A stretch of DNA of 64,000 nucleotides from Granulicella mallensis (GTDB lineage Bacteria; Acidobacteriota; Terriglobia; Terriglobales; Acidobacteriaceae). The notes below the pieces were generated by a model. That model saw nothing but the letters and a program-made list of their open reading frames with translations. It had not been told where the DNA came from and made no database searches. Position numbers and translations under genes: made by a program. Where the stretch lies: contig NZ_JACHIO010000010.1 of assembly GCF_014203225.1 (NCBI RefSeq), positions 124,001 to 188,000 on the forward strand, read 5' to 3'. How positions within the stretch are numbered: the first letter of the stretch is position 1; every line of letters starts with the position of its first letter. Below, one piece after another: positions 51,850-61,273 of the stretch.

Positions 51850-53940
51850 ATGAGCCCAGCTTTTCGTACTTCACTTCTGCCTCTTTGCTTTACCGTTGCC
51901 CTTGTCTCGTTCGCCGCCTCCGGCAGTATGCTCGCGCAGAATGCGACTGCGAAGACGGTTACCCCCCCTGTGACCGATCGCTCTTCCGCGTACTACCACT
52001 ACGGTCTGGCCAAGATCTACGAAGATGAGGCCTCAGGGAATGGCCGCCAGGACCTTGCAACGCAGGCGATTGAGCAGTACAAGCTCGCGCTCGATGCCGA
52101 TCCCGGCTCGCGCATGTTGCAGGACGGCCTGTCCAACCTCTATTTCAAGCTGGGACGGATTCGTGAAGCCGTTACGGCTGCGCAGGACCAGGTAACCAAG
52201 CACCCGGATGACGCCGATGCCCATATGCTGCTGGGACGGGTCTACCTCCGTTCGCTTGGCGACGGCCAGAGCCCGCAGTCCAGCGACATGTTGCAGATGG
52301 CGATCAAGGAGTACGAGAAGATCGCAGAACTCAAGCCCAACGACCTTGAGACACATCTGCTCCTGGGCCAGCTTTACGGCCTGAATCACGATTCGGCTAA
52401 GGCCGAGGCGCAGTTCAAGGCGGCGCAGCAGATCGACGGATCTTCCGAAGAGGTCGTGTTGAGCATGGCCCGGCTCTATTCGGAGCAGGGCGACCTGCAG
52501 CGCGCAGCGAAGGTGATCGCCGATGTGTCGGAAGATGACCGCAGCGCCCGTATGGATTTTGCGCTGGCCGGCATTTACGACCAGCTGAAGCAGCCGAAGC
52601 AGGCCGTTGCGGCGTATCGGGCCACACTCGACCAGGATCCCGACAATACGGACGCCAAGCGTGGATTAGCCAACGCCTTGATTGCCAATGGCGAAACCGA
52701 TGCCGCCGCGAAGATCTTTGCGGAGATCATCAGCTCCGATCCGCAGGATGCGCAGTCCCTGATTCGTGAGGCCGACATCCAGCGCCAGCAGGGGCACTAC
52801 GAGCAGGCTCTTACGACATTGAAGAAGGCTGGAGCGCTGGTCTCTAACAATCTCGAGCTCAACTACAACGAGGCGCTGGTCTACGATGCGCTCGGACGTT
52901 ACGACGAGGCCATCAAGACCCTGAAAGATATGCTCGCTTCGACCGAACAGGCCGACGGCAAGTATGACGACCAGGCCCGGGGCAACCGTGCTTTATTCCT
53001 GGAACGGCTTGCGATCGTCTACCGCGAATCGAATAAGACGCAGGAGGCCGTAGAGGCCTATAAGCAGATTCAAGCGCTGGGCGGCGATTTCCAGGCGCGT
53101 GGCGCCGATGGTCTTGTCCAGGCCTATCGAGACGGCCATCAATGGCCTGAGGCCCTGCGCGCTGCGGCCGACGCGGCCAAGGCGATGCCGACCAACCGTG
53201 ATATTCAACTGACCTATGCCAGCCAGCTGGGAGATGCAGGCAAGCTGGATGAGGCGATCAAGCTTGCCAATGCCCAGTTGAGCGGCAAGACCCCTGGCAC
53301 GCCGGAAGACCGGATCGTTTATTTCACCATTGCCGATATCTATTCGCGGGCGAAGCACTGGAAGGAAACATCGGCAGCTCTCGACAAGGTAGAAGCTCTT
53401 TCTGCGAAGCCTGAAGATAAGGTCTTCCTCTATTCGTACAAGGCCACGATTGCGGACAAGCAGAAGATGTTCGATGAGGCGGAGTCGGAGTACCGCAAGG
53501 GGCTGGCGATCGATCCGCAGAGTGCGGCCATCCAGAACGACTACGGATTCATGCTGGCGGACCGCGGCATTCGGCTGGATGAAGCTGTCACCATGCTGAA
53601 AAAGGCGGTAGCCTACGATCCTCAGAACGGCGCTTTTCTGGACTCGTTGGCGTGGGCTTATTACAAGCAGGGGCAGTATGCGCTAGCGGAAGACTACGCG
53701 CAGAAGGCCGTTGCGCGAGCGGGCAACGATCCAACGGTGCTCGACCACCTGGGTGAGATCTACGCAAAGACCGGTAAGCTGCCGCAAGCGGTGGTCCAGT
53801 GGCAGAAGTCTCTGGCGCAATACGCTACTTCGCTTGCGCCTGAGGCCGATCCGTCCGACGTTGAGAAGGTGCAGCACAAGCTGGAAGGCGCTCGCGTCAA
53901 GCTGGCCCATGCGAACATCACTCCGGAAAATAACCACTAG
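51850..53940 (+). CDS. Exported TPR repeat protein
   Basis: A 696-aa exported protein: signal peptide (to about residue 31, GSMLAQ) then some fourteen tetratricopeptide repeats through nearly the whole length (for example DEAESEYRKGLAIDPQSA). Such proteins scaffold envelope assemblies. ATG 51850 follows AGGATCTCTGCCC; the frame is open to 51805. A dGTPase follows 25 bases later. Confidence 0.86.
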   Translation: MSPAFRTSLLPLCFTVALVSFAASGSMLAQNATAKTVTPPVTDRSSAYYHYGLAKIYEDEASGNGRQDLATQAIEQYKLALDADPGSRMLQDGLSNLYFKLGRIREAVTAAQDQVTKHPDDADAHMLLGRVYLRSLGDGQSPQSSDMLQMAIKEYEKIAELKPNDLETHLLLGQLYGLNHDSAKAEAQFKAAQQIDGSSEEVVLSMARLYSEQGDLQRAAKVIADVSEDDRSARMDFALAGIYDQLKQPKQAVAAYRATLDQDPDNTDAKRGLANALIANGETDAAAKIFAEIISSDPQDAQSLIREADIQRQQGHYEQALTTLKKAGALVSNNLELNYNEALVYDALGRYDEAIKTLKDMLASTEQADGKYDDQARGNRALFLERLAIVYRESNKTQEAVEAYKQIQALGGDFQARGADGLVQAYRDGHQWPEALRAAADAAKAMPTNRDIQLTYASQLGDAGKLDEAIKLANAQLSGKTPGTPEDRIVYFTIADIYSRAKHWKETSAALDKVEALSAKPEDKVFLYSYKATIADKQKMFDEAESEYRKGLAIDPQSAAIQNDYGFMLADRGIRLDEAVTMLKKAVAYDPQNGAFLDSLAWAYYKQGQYALAEDYAQKAVARAGNDPTVLDHLGEIYAKTGKLPQAVVQWQKSLAQYATSLAPEADPSDVEKVQHKLEGARVKLAHANITPENNH

Positions 53941-53965
53941 GGATTTCCGGCTAAACTAATAAGGA

Positions 53966-55135
53966 ATGAAGTCAGACCTGCAAGTTTGTGGCGTCTTCGG
54001 CGAGATCGAAGAGCAGTTATCGTCGCGCGCCTTTCCAGCCCCTCCCAGCGATGGCCGCAAGCCGTTCGAGAGGGACCGTGACCGCATCGTGCAGGCGCGC
54101 GCGTTTCGCCGCCTGGCAGGGAAGACGCAGGTCTTCACCAGCCGTGCCTCTGACCACTTTCGCAGCCGCCTGACCCATACCATCGAAGTGGCCCAGGTAG
54201 CCCGGCAGGTAGCCGCAGCCCTGGGGCTCAACGTTGACCTGGCGGAGACTCTGGCTCTGGTTCATGACATTGGGCACCCACCTTTTGGACATGCAGGGGA
54301 ACGTGCCCTGGACGAGTGCCTTAAGCGGCATGGACTGCGTTTCGACCACAATCTCCACGCGCTGCGCATCGTCGAGCGGTTCGAGCAGCGGTATGCCGGG
54401 CATCGCGGCCTGAATCTTACGCTGGGAGCGCGTGAGGGCATCATCAAGCACTCGCGTGACTACAGCGAAGGCGAGCACCCGGAGCTGGCGGAGTATTTCC
54501 TAAGCCAGCGGCCACCGCTGGAGGCCCAGATCATCGACCTCGCGGACGAGATTGCTTACCTGACCGCCGACCTTGACGATGGAGTGGAGTCCGGTCTGCT
54601 CGAGGTGCGGCATATTCGCGACCACGTCGGAATCCTGCGCAAGAGCTATGCCGCAGTCCAGCAGGCGCACGCCGGAGCGCAGGAGAAGTACATCTTCCAC
54701 GACGCGCTGCAGGCCATGCAGAAGACGCTGGTGCTGGATCTCATCCGTACGACGCGGGAGAACGTGGCGGCCATTGGGGCACAATCGCTGGCTGATATTC
54801 GGAATTCTGACCATCGCCTGGCGGTCTTTTCTCCGCAGGCGGAGGCGGAGCGCCTGGAAGAGAAGCGCTATCTCTACGACACGCTGTACACCTGTCCGGA
54901 TCTGGAGCTCGAGCACTCGAAGGCCGCCGAGGTCGTGACGGAGCTGTTCGACTTCTGGGTAAACGAGCCGGAAGAGCTGCCTGAGGCGTATTACGCCGAG
55001 GTCGAAAGCGAAGGATTGGCGAGGGTTGTGGCCGATTACATCGCGGGCATGACCGACAACTTCATCCTGCTGCGGTATGCGGATGTGCGCCGTAAAGTGC
55101 GCACCAGCCTTGCTCTATGGCCTAAACGACACTAG
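53966..55135 (+). CDS. dgt: Deoxyguanosinetriphosphate triphosphohydrolase-like HD protein
   Basis: A 389-aa HD-superfamily hydrolase of the dGTPase type, which removes triphosphate from dNTPs. Motifs: RLAGKTQVF, RLTHTIEVAQ (first His), LALVHDIGHPPFGHAGE (His-Asp), and later DLADEIAYLTADLDDG with the last Asp. The length matches the dgt type 2 branch. It may be cotranscribed with the TPR gene. Confidence 0.93.
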   Translation: MKSDLQVCGVFGEIEEQLSSRAFPAPPSDGRKPFERDRDRIVQARAFRRLAGKTQVFTSRASDHFRSRLTHTIEVAQVARQVAAALGLNVDLAETLALVHDIGHPPFGHAGERALDECLKRHGLRFDHNLHALRIVERFEQRYAGHRGLNLTLGAREGIIKHSRDYSEGEHPELAEYFLSQRPPLEAQIIDLADEIAYLTADLDDGVESGLLEVRHIRDHVGILRKSYAAVQQAHAGAQEKYIFHDALQAMQKTLVLDLIRTTRENVAAIGAQSLADIRNSDHRLAVFSPQAEAERLEEKRYLYDTLYTCPDLELEHSKAAEVVTELFDFWVNEPEELPEAYYAEVESEGLARVVADYIAGMTDNFILLRYADVRRKVRTSLALWPKRH

Positions 55136-55229
55136 TTTTGGCCTCAGGACTCACAGGGGCTACTTGCCTTTGTCTCCAGGTGTTGTTAGCCTTAAGGAAT
55201 TGAGCAAAGCGAAGCCTCGCGTTGCATGC

Positions 55230-55304
55230 GTCCCCGTCGTCCAGTGGTTAGGACATCGCCCTTTCACGGCGGTAACACGGGTTCGAATCCCGTCGGGGAC
55301 GCCA
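55230..55304 (+). tRNA. tRNA-Glu (anticodon TTC)
   Basis: The acceptor stem GTCCCCG (55230-55236) pairs with CGGGGAC (55294-55300), followed by G and an encoded CCA. The anticodon loop CTTTCAC gives anticodon TTC at 55263-55265. The T-arm is CACGGGTTCGAATCCCGTC-like with the invariant GTTCGAATC. It is complete. Confidence 0.97.
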
Positions 55305-55368
55305 AATACTTTCAATAACTTAGCGCTTTTACCGCAAAATGGCCGGGGACCCTCTGGGGACCCTATTT

Positions 55369-55500
55369 CTATGCGCTCATTGCAAGGACCTGGGCCACCT
55401 CCTCTGAGCGCATCATTGCGACGACCTTTCGTTGGGCCTCTCGCTTGGCAGGCATTTGGGCTTGGCTGTACACGTCCATGGTCACCTTCGCCGAGCCATT
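55369..55500 (-). pseudogene. C-terminal fragment of a tyrosine recombinase (phage-type integrase)
   Basis: The minus strand encodes 44 codons ending at TAG 55369 that read NGSAKVTMDVYSQAQM then PAKREAQRKVVAMM. This matches the end of tyrosine recombinases, where the nucleophile tyrosine sits in the pattern T-x-D-x-Y. Upstream (in its own direction) similarity stops and a stop codon follows at 55561-55563, so the catalytic Arg and His boxes are gone. The fragment ends 65 bases from tRNA-Glu, as expected for an integrase beside its attachment site. Confidence 0.78.
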
Positions 55501-55744
55501 CTTCCTTGTCCGAAGACAGAGGTGCGTTGTCTCGACAGCTTTCGACCCAGCCGTTACCAGCTACGCCGATGTCGATAGGCTTCTGCGGACGGAACCGCAG
55601 GTTCAGCTCACTCCTTTCGTGTTGAACAATCATTCAAACAGCTTCAAGTCGCACGGACGTTCCTTCCCGCAACGCCCTCCCAAACAGATCTTGCGTGCTC
55701 GCGCACGCGCCTAAGGAAACCAAGCCTTGCTAGGGGTGAGTGTA

Positions 55745-55945
55745 CCGGGACATGCGTTACGCTGTGGACCTGAGACATCCGTTACAAGCGCCTTGCGGTG
55801 GCGATGGTTCGAGTTGAGCGGGCACGAGAAGACATATATCCAGTCGTCGAGGCCGTGGGAATGTGGGAATCCCGAAGGGATTTCCAAAGAGTGTGGGAAG
55901 GGTGGGAAGCCGACTTCATGGCTTTCCATACTCTGTCATTTCCAT
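55745..55945. mobile_element. Possible insertion-sequence remnant
   Basis: Two direct copies of GACATSCGTTAC (55749-55760 and 55774-55785), 25 bases apart, look like the multiple terminal binding words of some insertion sequences (IS481 kind, from memory). They are followed by the palindrome GGAATCCCGAAGGGATTTCC. No transposase is left. This call is weak. Confidence 0.3.
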
Positions 55946-56387
55946 GGCCTGTTTTGCCCGGCGACCCAGATAAATCAGCTACGCCACCTGGCCCAATACA
56001 CCGCACCCGCCACGACCGCTTATCGTGATCGGTTATCAATGAGTGCATTGGCGATTTCCCACCATTTGACCTTGCTGCGGGAGGAATCACAACTATTCGT
56101 AGTTGCCGAAAAGCCAGTATTTTGTGTAGTTTGATTTAGGAACCGATCCAGCCCAACAGAGATTGTAGGCAAAATTGGGTGAAAACGAACCCGCACCGAA
56201 GCGACCCACATGAACTTCTAACCTCACACTTACACCTTCCACGCCCCTGCCTCGAATGATGGCTTGGTTTAGCGTAGGCGGCCGGCGGCATCTGGTGCTC
56301 ATGAAAACCACTCTTTCGGGTGGCGGACGGCGCAGCGACGAGTGGTATCTTAAGCGCATAGACGATGTAGATTTCAGTTAGGCGGTC

Positions 56388-57017
56388 ATGGCGGCTTCAA
56401 GCAAAATCAGGGTGCTCTGCGTTGACGATCATCCGCTTGTTCGCGATGGCATCGCATTCGCGCTGCAGCAGCAGAACGACATGGAACTGGTTGCGCAGGC
56501 GAAGAACGGGATTGACGCTGTCGCGGCGTTTCGACAGCATCGCCCTGACGTGACCTTGATGGACCTGCAGATGCCGCAGATGAACGGGATCGATGCAACG
56601 GCTGCCATTCGTAGCGAGTTTCCCAATGCGCGCATTGTCATCCTCACCACTTATTCGGGAGATATCCAGGCTTCGCGCGCACTCAAACTCGGGGCCGTCG
56701 GCTACTTGCTCAAGGGCATGTTGCGCACCGAGCTAATTGATACCATCCGCTCCGTGCACGCAGGCCACCGGCGAATTCCACCCGAGATTGCTTCGGAGAT
56801 TGCAGAGCACTACAGCGCCGACGCGCTCTCCGACCGAGAGATTGAAGTGCTGCGCGTGGTTGCATCCGGATGCTCGAACAAGATCGTCGCCGACAAGCTT
56901 TTTATCTCCGAAGATACGGTGAAGGGACACATGAAAAGCATCCTTGCCAAGCTGCAGGCGAATGATCGTACCCACGCCGTCATGATCGCGATGAAGCGCG
57001 GCTTCCTCGAGGGCTGA
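56388..57017 (+). CDS. NarL/LuxR-family response regulator
   Basis: A 209-aa two-component regulator. The receiver domain (1-120) has the acidic pair in CVDDHP, the phosphoacceptor Asp in VTLMDLQMP near residue 57, a Thr in ILTTYS and Lys in LLKGM. The LuxR-type HTH (145-205) shows LSDREIEVLRVVASGCSNK and FISEDTVKGHMKSILAKL. The HisKA_3 kinase at 63160 is of the type that pairs with NarL regulators and is a plausible partner. Confidence 0.95.
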   Translation: MAASSKIRVLCVDDHPLVRDGIAFALQQQNDMELVAQAKNGIDAVAAFRQHRPDVTLMDLQMPQMNGIDATAAIRSEFPNARIVILTTYSGDIQASRALKLGAVGYLLKGMLRTELIDTIRSVHAGHRRIPPEIASEIAEHYSADALSDREIEVLRVVASGCSNKIVADKLFISEDTVKGHMKSILAKLQANDRTHAVMIAMKRGFLEG

Positions 57018-57019
57018 GT

Positions 57020-58396
57020 TTAGACGAGCGGCTTCAAGCTCCCAAGTACCGTCGGGATCAGGTCAGCGACCGTAGGGTGAATGCGCATCGCGCGCTGGAG
57101 CAGCGAGGTAGGCATGCCAGAGTACATTGCGGTAAGAATGCAATGGATCGCTTCGTCGCCTCCGGTCCCCAGGATGGACGCACCCAGAATCTCCTTGCTC
57201 TCCGCGTCGACCAGCAGCTTGATGAATCCGTGCGTCTCACTCTTCTCGATGGCGCGGCTCACCTTGGTCATCGGCCTTATTCCGATCAACGCAGCTCGTC
57301 CGCGCTGCCGTACTTGACGTTCGGTCATACCGACTTGCGCTAACGGTGGATCAATGTACAGCGCATGCGCCGGAATGCGATCGCTCACGTTGCGCGCATC
57401 GTTATCGAGAAGGTTTGCCGCGACAACCTCGGCGTCATTGCAGGCAGTGTGAGTAAACCCGCCGCGTCCGTTGCAGTCGCCAAGCGCCCATATTCCCGGG
57501 ACGGCGGTTTGGAGCTGGTCGTCGACCGAAATGTAGCCATGTTCGTCAACAGCGATGCCGGCAGCTTCCAAACCGAGGTCGTCTGTGTTCGGCGTACGTC
57601 CCATCGCCAGCAGAATATGCGATGCCGGAACCTCCAGCTCACCGTCAACGCTGTTTACGCCCACCGAGACGTCTTCGCCATCGAAGCGCAGTGAAATGCA
57701 ATCCGCGTTAAGACGCACTTCAATCCCTTCCGCCTCCAGGATACCTTGCACAGCGTTCGAAACATCCTCGTCCTCATCGGCGACGAGTCGTGCCGCGCGC
57801 TCAATCACAGTGACCTCGGATCCGAAGCGCCGGTATATTTGCGCAAACTCGAGCCCTGTGTAACCTCCGCCTACTACGGCCAGCTTAGGTGGTAGTGAGT
57901 CGAGCGCCAGGATCGTCGAGCTTGTCAGGTAGGGAACCGTATCGATACCGGGCAGGTTGGGAATGGCAGGCCGCGAGCCGACGTTAAGAAAGATATGTGG
58001 CGCGGTGAGCAGTTCGTCTCCAACCCGAAGCTGAGATGGGGAGACGAAGCGCGCGGCGCCCTGGTAAATCGTGCAACGCTCCATCTGGCGTAGGCATTGC
58101 TCCACACCCTCTCGCGACTTCGCTACAATTGCCTCCATGCGCTGCCGGACGCGTGGCATATCCATCATCACCGCGATGCTTGGGACAACCCCGAAGTCTT
58201 CGGCACGCCGGTTCAGATGTGCTGCATAAGCGCTCGCGACCAACGCCTTGGTGGGCGTGCAGCCGGTGTTCACGCAGGTTCCGCCGAATAGCTTCCTCTC
58301 CACTAGAGCAACTGTCCACCCAGCCGCTGTAAGCCTTCCGGCGAGCGCAGGACCTGCCTGCCCGGCACCAACGATGATTGCGTCATAAGCTGCCAT
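57020..58396 (-). CDS. Mercuric-reductase-like FAD/NAD(P) disulfide oxidoreductase
   Basis: A 458-aa class I flavoprotein disulfide reductase. FAD motif GAGQAG (10-15), redox-active CVNTGC (C41, C46), NAD(P) motif VVGGGYTGLEF near 175, second FAD motif WALGDCN, and dimer domain with the conserved His-Pro (MRIHPTVADL). It lacks the N-terminal HMA domain and the C-terminal Cys-Cys of true MerA, so mercury reduction is unlikely; a low-molecular-weight disulfide or quinone is more likely. Convergent with the response regulator, 2 bases apart. Confidence 0.9.
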   Translation of the reverse strand: MAAYDAIIVGAGQAGPALAGRLTAAGWTVALVERKLFGGTCVNTGCTPTKALVASAYAAHLNRRAEDFGVVPSIAVMMDMPRVRQRMEAIVAKSREGVEQCLRQMERCTIYQGAARFVSPSQLRVGDELLTAPHIFLNVGSRPAIPNLPGIDTVPYLTSSTILALDSLPPKLAVVGGGYTGLEFAQIYRRFGSEVTVIERAARLVADEDEDVSNAVQGILEAEGIEVRLNADCISLRFDGEDVSVGVNSVDGELEVPASHILLAMGRTPNTDDLGLEAAGIAVDEHGYISVDDQLQTAVPGIWALGDCNGRGGFTHTACNDAEVVAANLLDNDARNVSDRIPAHALYIDPPLAQVGMTERQVRQRGRAALIGIRPMTKVSRAIEKSETHGFIKLLVDAESKEILGASILGTGGDEAIHCILTAMYSGMPTSLLQRAMRIHPTVADLIPTVLGSLKPLV

Positions 58397-58723
58397 TGAT
58401 CTCTTGCTTCTTTCTTCGCGCGCATTGTGTCGGCTATCGACCGAGCGAATATCCGTTCCAAGTTATCTCCGCAGCGCCTGCCCGTCACCACCCGATGGGG
58501 TGGTCTTCCGACAATTTTCTTGTATGAGGCGATACCGGTTGCTGCACCCCCATGAGGTAGTCACTTTTCACTACTTCCGGGTGGCCCGTGCTGCATGGAA
58601 TCCGGCCATACTTCACTACAAGCTGACCCAAGTCAGCACCGCAGCAACACCGATCCCTTCGTGTCGAATTCTCGCATCGGCATGAGCTCACTCACCGATC
58701 CATAACCTCAATGGGAGAACATC
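58397..58723. other. Divergent promoter region of the reductase and hydrolase genes
   Basis: 327 bases between divergent genes. It carries an imperfect inverted repeat GAGGTAGT-n8-ACTACTTC (58554-58577) and a further copy of TTCACTAC at about 58611. The hydrolase gene start is preceded by GGGAGAACATC. No coding frame is credible here. Confidence 0.5.
58554..58577. promoter_or_regulatory. Inverted repeat, candidate regulator binding site
   Basis: Half-sites GAGGTAGT and ACTACTTC agree in 7 of 8 positions around an 8-base spacer, which suits a dimeric helix-turn-helix protein. It lies about 150 bases before the hydrolase operon and 160 before the reductase start. The NarL-type regulator at 56388 is the natural candidate; this is inference. 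Confidence 0.4.
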
Positions 58724-59455
58724 ATGCTCAACGAAAACGTTCACATCGCACTGACGCCCGCCCCCGCGGTAAAGAACATCGTCCTCGTCCATGGCGCCTT
58801 CGCCGATGGAACCAGTTGGTCGAAGATCATTCCTATCCTCGAATCCGAGGGCTATCACGTCGTCTCCGTGCAAAACCCTCTCACCTCGCTTGCCGATGAT
58901 GTGGCTGCCACGCGGCGCGCGATCGCCCTGCAGGATGGTCCTGTCATTTTGGTCGGCCACTCCTGGGGCGGCGCGGTCATCACGCAGGCAGGCGACGATC
59001 CCAAGGTTGCAGGTCTCGTCTACGTCGCGGCTTACGCGCCCAATGCCGGTGAATCAGCCAACCAGGCGAGCACTCCCTTCGGCGTCACCGAAGGACAGAA
59101 AGCTATTCGCGTCGACAGCGAGAAGTTCGCCTACATGACCTCGGACGGTATTCTCAACCACTTCGCGCAAGGGCTTCCCATGGAAGAGCGCCGGGTAGTG
59201 CTTGCCGTACAGGGAGAGAGCTACGGCCCCATGTTCGACGAGAAGCTTACCGTCGCCGCCTGGCAGACGAGGCCCTCATGGGTCGTCATCGCATCGGATG
59301 ATCAGATGCTTCCGCCGGCCATGGAAGCGGCTTCAGCGAAGCGTCTGGGCGCCACTGCGACGACCCTCCCAACCTGCCACCTCGCGATGCTCCAGCAGCC
59401 AGTCGAAGTAGCTGCGGTGATCGATCAGGCTGCAAAGACCGCGTTGCGCAAATAA
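58724..59455 (+). CDS. Alpha/beta hydrolase, paralogue 1
   Basis: A 243-aa alpha/beta hydrolase. Oxyanion strand [13 protein letters not shown], nucleophile elbow GHSWGG (Ser near residue 87), acid in IASDDQMLPP and base His in TCHLAM. No signal peptide, so cytosolic. It is about 70% similar by eye to the next gene, a clear tandem duplication. First gene of a plus-strand group with 59483, 60379 and 61274. Substrate unknown; related proteins are esterases or act on small aromatic esters. Confidence 0.9.
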   Translation: MLNENVHIALTPAPAVKNIVLVHGAFADGTSWSKIIPILESEGYHVVSVQNPLTSLADDVAATRRAIALQDGPVILVGHSWGGAVITQAGDDPKVAGLVYVAAYAPNAGESANQASTPFGVTEGQKAIRVDSEKFAYMTSDGILNHFAQGLPMEERRVVLAVQGESYGPMFDEKLTVAAWQTRPSWVVIASDDQMLPPAMEAASAKRLGATATTLPTCHLAMLQQPVEVAAVIDQAAKTALRK

Positions 59456-59482
59456 CGCCACAACCTCCAAAGGAGAACTGCC

Positions 59483-60238
59483 ATGTCAAGCCAACCACTC
59501 AATACCGATGCAGAAGCCAAAGCGTCCTCTGCGACACACGTCAAGAACATCGTTCTGGTGCACGGTGCATTTGCGGACGGATCAAGCTGGTCGAAGGTGA
59601 TCCCGCTCTTGCAGAAGATGGATTACCACGTCGTCGCCGTGCAAAACCCAATGACCTCTCTGGAGGATGAAGTCGCCTTCACGAAACGAATCATCGCGCT
59701 TCAAGACGGTCCACTCATTCTCGTGGCCCACTCCTGGGGTGGCGCAGTGATCACGCAAGCCGGCGACGATCCAAAAGTCGCCGGGCTTGTCTACATCACG
59801 GCGTACGCGCCCGAGGTCGGAGAATCTTCGAATGATGCAGGAAGCCCCTACGGCTGGACTTCCGGGCAAAAGCAGATTCGTCTCACGGCGGACAAGTTCG
59901 CCACACTGACCACGGAGGGCATGCTGGACTACGTTACCGAAGGCCTGCCCATGGAGGAACGTCTGCTCGCGCTCGCAACCCAGGGCCAGAGCTACGGCCC
60001 CATGTTCGACGAGAAGTTGACGGTGGCTGCGTGGAAGATGAAGCCCACATGGTCTCTCATCTCCACGCAGGACCAGATGCTGGCCCCCGCAATGGAAGCG
60101 ATGATGGCGAAGCGAATGGGCGCCGTCACCGTCTCCGTGGACAGCTGCCACATGGTCATTCAGCAGGCCCCGGTCGAGGTGGCAAACATCATCGACCAGG
60201 CGGCAAGGAACGCGCTGAACAACCACCCGAACGAGTAG
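59483..60238 (+). CDS. Alpha/beta hydrolase, paralogue 2
   Basis: A 251-aa protein with the same motifs as its neighbour: [19 protein letters not shown]-type elbow (AHSWGG, with Ala in place of the first Gly), STQDQMLAP and SCHMVI. The first 15 residues are a Ser/Ala-rich extension missing from paralogue 1. It follows 27 bases after paralogue 1 and has GGAGAA upstream of the ATG. Confidence 0.9.
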   Translation: MSSQPLNTDAEAKASSATHVKNIVLVHGAFADGSSWSKVIPLLQKMDYHVVAVQNPMTSLEDEVAFTKRIIALQDGPLILVAHSWGGAVITQAGDDPKVAGLVYITAYAPEVGESSNDAGSPYGWTSGQKQIRLTADKFATLTTEGMLDYVTEGLPMEERLLALATQGQSYGPMFDEKLTVAAWKMKPTWSLISTQDQMLAPAMEAMMAKRMGAVTVSVDSCHMVIQQAPVEVANIIDQAARNALNNHPNE

Positions 60239-60378
60239 CTTGCAAAGCCCCCTTCGTGAGGTGTTCACACCAAGTGGGCGGGGTCAGAATCACTTTCAGA
60301 AAGAAGAAACCGACTCAGCATCAGGCAAGCGGAGTCTCCACTCAAACGCAACAGTCACCCGCAAGAATCGAGGAGATC

Positions 60379-61200
60379 ATGAGCACACTTACTCTGAAGG
60401 ACGGAACCACGATTTACTACAAGGACTGGGGCACCGGTCAGCCCATCACCTTCTCGCACGGCTGGCCGCTGAACGCGGACGCCTGGGACGCCCAGATGCT
60501 TTTCTTCGGCAATCTCGGCTATCGCGTCATCGCACACGATCGCCGCAGCCACGGCCGCTCCAGCCAGACATGGGATGGCAACGAAATGGACACCTACGCC
60601 GACGACCTAGCAGAGCTGTTCGAAGCGCTCGACCTGAAGGACGCAATCATGGTGGGCCACTCCACCGGAGGCGGCGAGGTAGCGCGCTACATTGCGCGCC
60701 ACGGAACAAGCCGCGTGGCGAAGGCCGTGCTCATCAGTGCTGTGCCGCCGATCATGGTGAAGTCCGAGCGCAACCCCATTGGGACTCCGATCGAAGCGCT
60801 CAATGCGATTCGCAATGGCGTTGTCAACGATCGTTCCCAGTTCTACAAGGACCTCTCCCTCCCGTTCTTCGGCTACAACCGGCCGGGAGCCACGATCTCT
60901 GAAGGCGTGCGCGAGAACTTTTGGTTCGAGGGAATGCAGAGCGGCATCAAGGGCTCCTACGACTGCATCAGGGCCTTCTCTGAAACCGACTTCACCGAGG
61001 ACCTGAAGAAGATCGATGTCCCGACCCTCGTCATGCATGGAGACGACGACCAGATCGTTCCATACCCGGATGCCGGCGCGCTGACCGCCAAGCTGGTCCC
61101 GAACGCGACGCTGAAGGTCTATGCCGGCTTCCCGCATGGCATGCCCATCACGCACGCCGATGTGATCAACAAGGACTTGCTCGGGTTTCTCAAGAGCTAG
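60379..61200 (+). CDS. Cofactor-free haloperoxidase/perhydrolase-type alpha/beta hydrolase
   Basis: A 273-aa protein of the non-haem chloroperoxidase family. [17 protein letters not shown], nucleophile GHSTGGGE near residue 97, acid in [11 protein letters not shown] near 225, base His in GFPHGMPI near 255. These enzymes are esterases that also make peracids from H2O2 and acetate. ATG 60379 is set by AGGAGATC; the open frame to 60031 runs over paralogue 2 and is rejected. It differs clearly from the two hydrolases upstream. Confidence 0.93.
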   Translation: MSTLTLKDGTTIYYKDWGTGQPITFSHGWPLNADAWDAQMLFFGNLGYRVIAHDRRSHGRSSQTWDGNEMDTYADDLAELFEALDLKDAIMVGHSTGGGEVARYIARHGTSRVAKAVLISAVPPIMVKSERNPIGTPIEALNAIRNGVVNDRSQFYKDLSLPFFGYNRPGATISEGVRENFWFEGMQSGIKGSYDCIRAFSETDFTEDLKKIDVPTLVMHGDDDQIVPYPDAGALTAKLVPNATLKVYAGFPHGMPITHADVINKDLLGFLKS

Positions 61201-61273
61201 GTCTCTCGAGGTCGCGGGGCGCCCGCAACGGCGTCCCGCTTCCCATCACCGCTATTTTTCGCTGGAGCGCGTC

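Larger units (their letters stand above)
55305..56387. other. Gene-poor region downstream of tRNA-Glu
   Basis: About 1.1 kb with no intact gene. It contains the recombinase tail (55369-55500), direct copies GGGGACCCT at about 55346 and 55357, an IS-like fragment (55745-55945), and a perfect hairpin CAACTA-TTCG-TAGTTG (56090-56105). A 26-codon frame (56301-56381) ends 6 bases before the response regulator start. AT content is higher than in flanking genes. I read it as decayed mobile DNA. Confidence 0.6.

Noticed and set aside
55160..55633. Minus-strand frame of 157 codons containing DGIRTRVTAVKGRCP
   Set aside because: This phrase is the antisense reading of the tRNA-Glu T-arm, anticodon arm and acceptor and is a well-known false protein. 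The frame crosses the tRNA and disagrees with the recombinase frame.
55798..56028. 76-codon plus-strand frame (starts MAMVRVERARED)
   Set aside because: It covers the palindrome and IS-like words; no ribosome site and no family, so most likely decayed DNA.
57020..58396. Mercury resistance (merA) locus
   Set aside because: The reductase has the CVNTGC pair but no HMA domain or C-terminal vicinal cysteines, and no merR, merT or merP is near.
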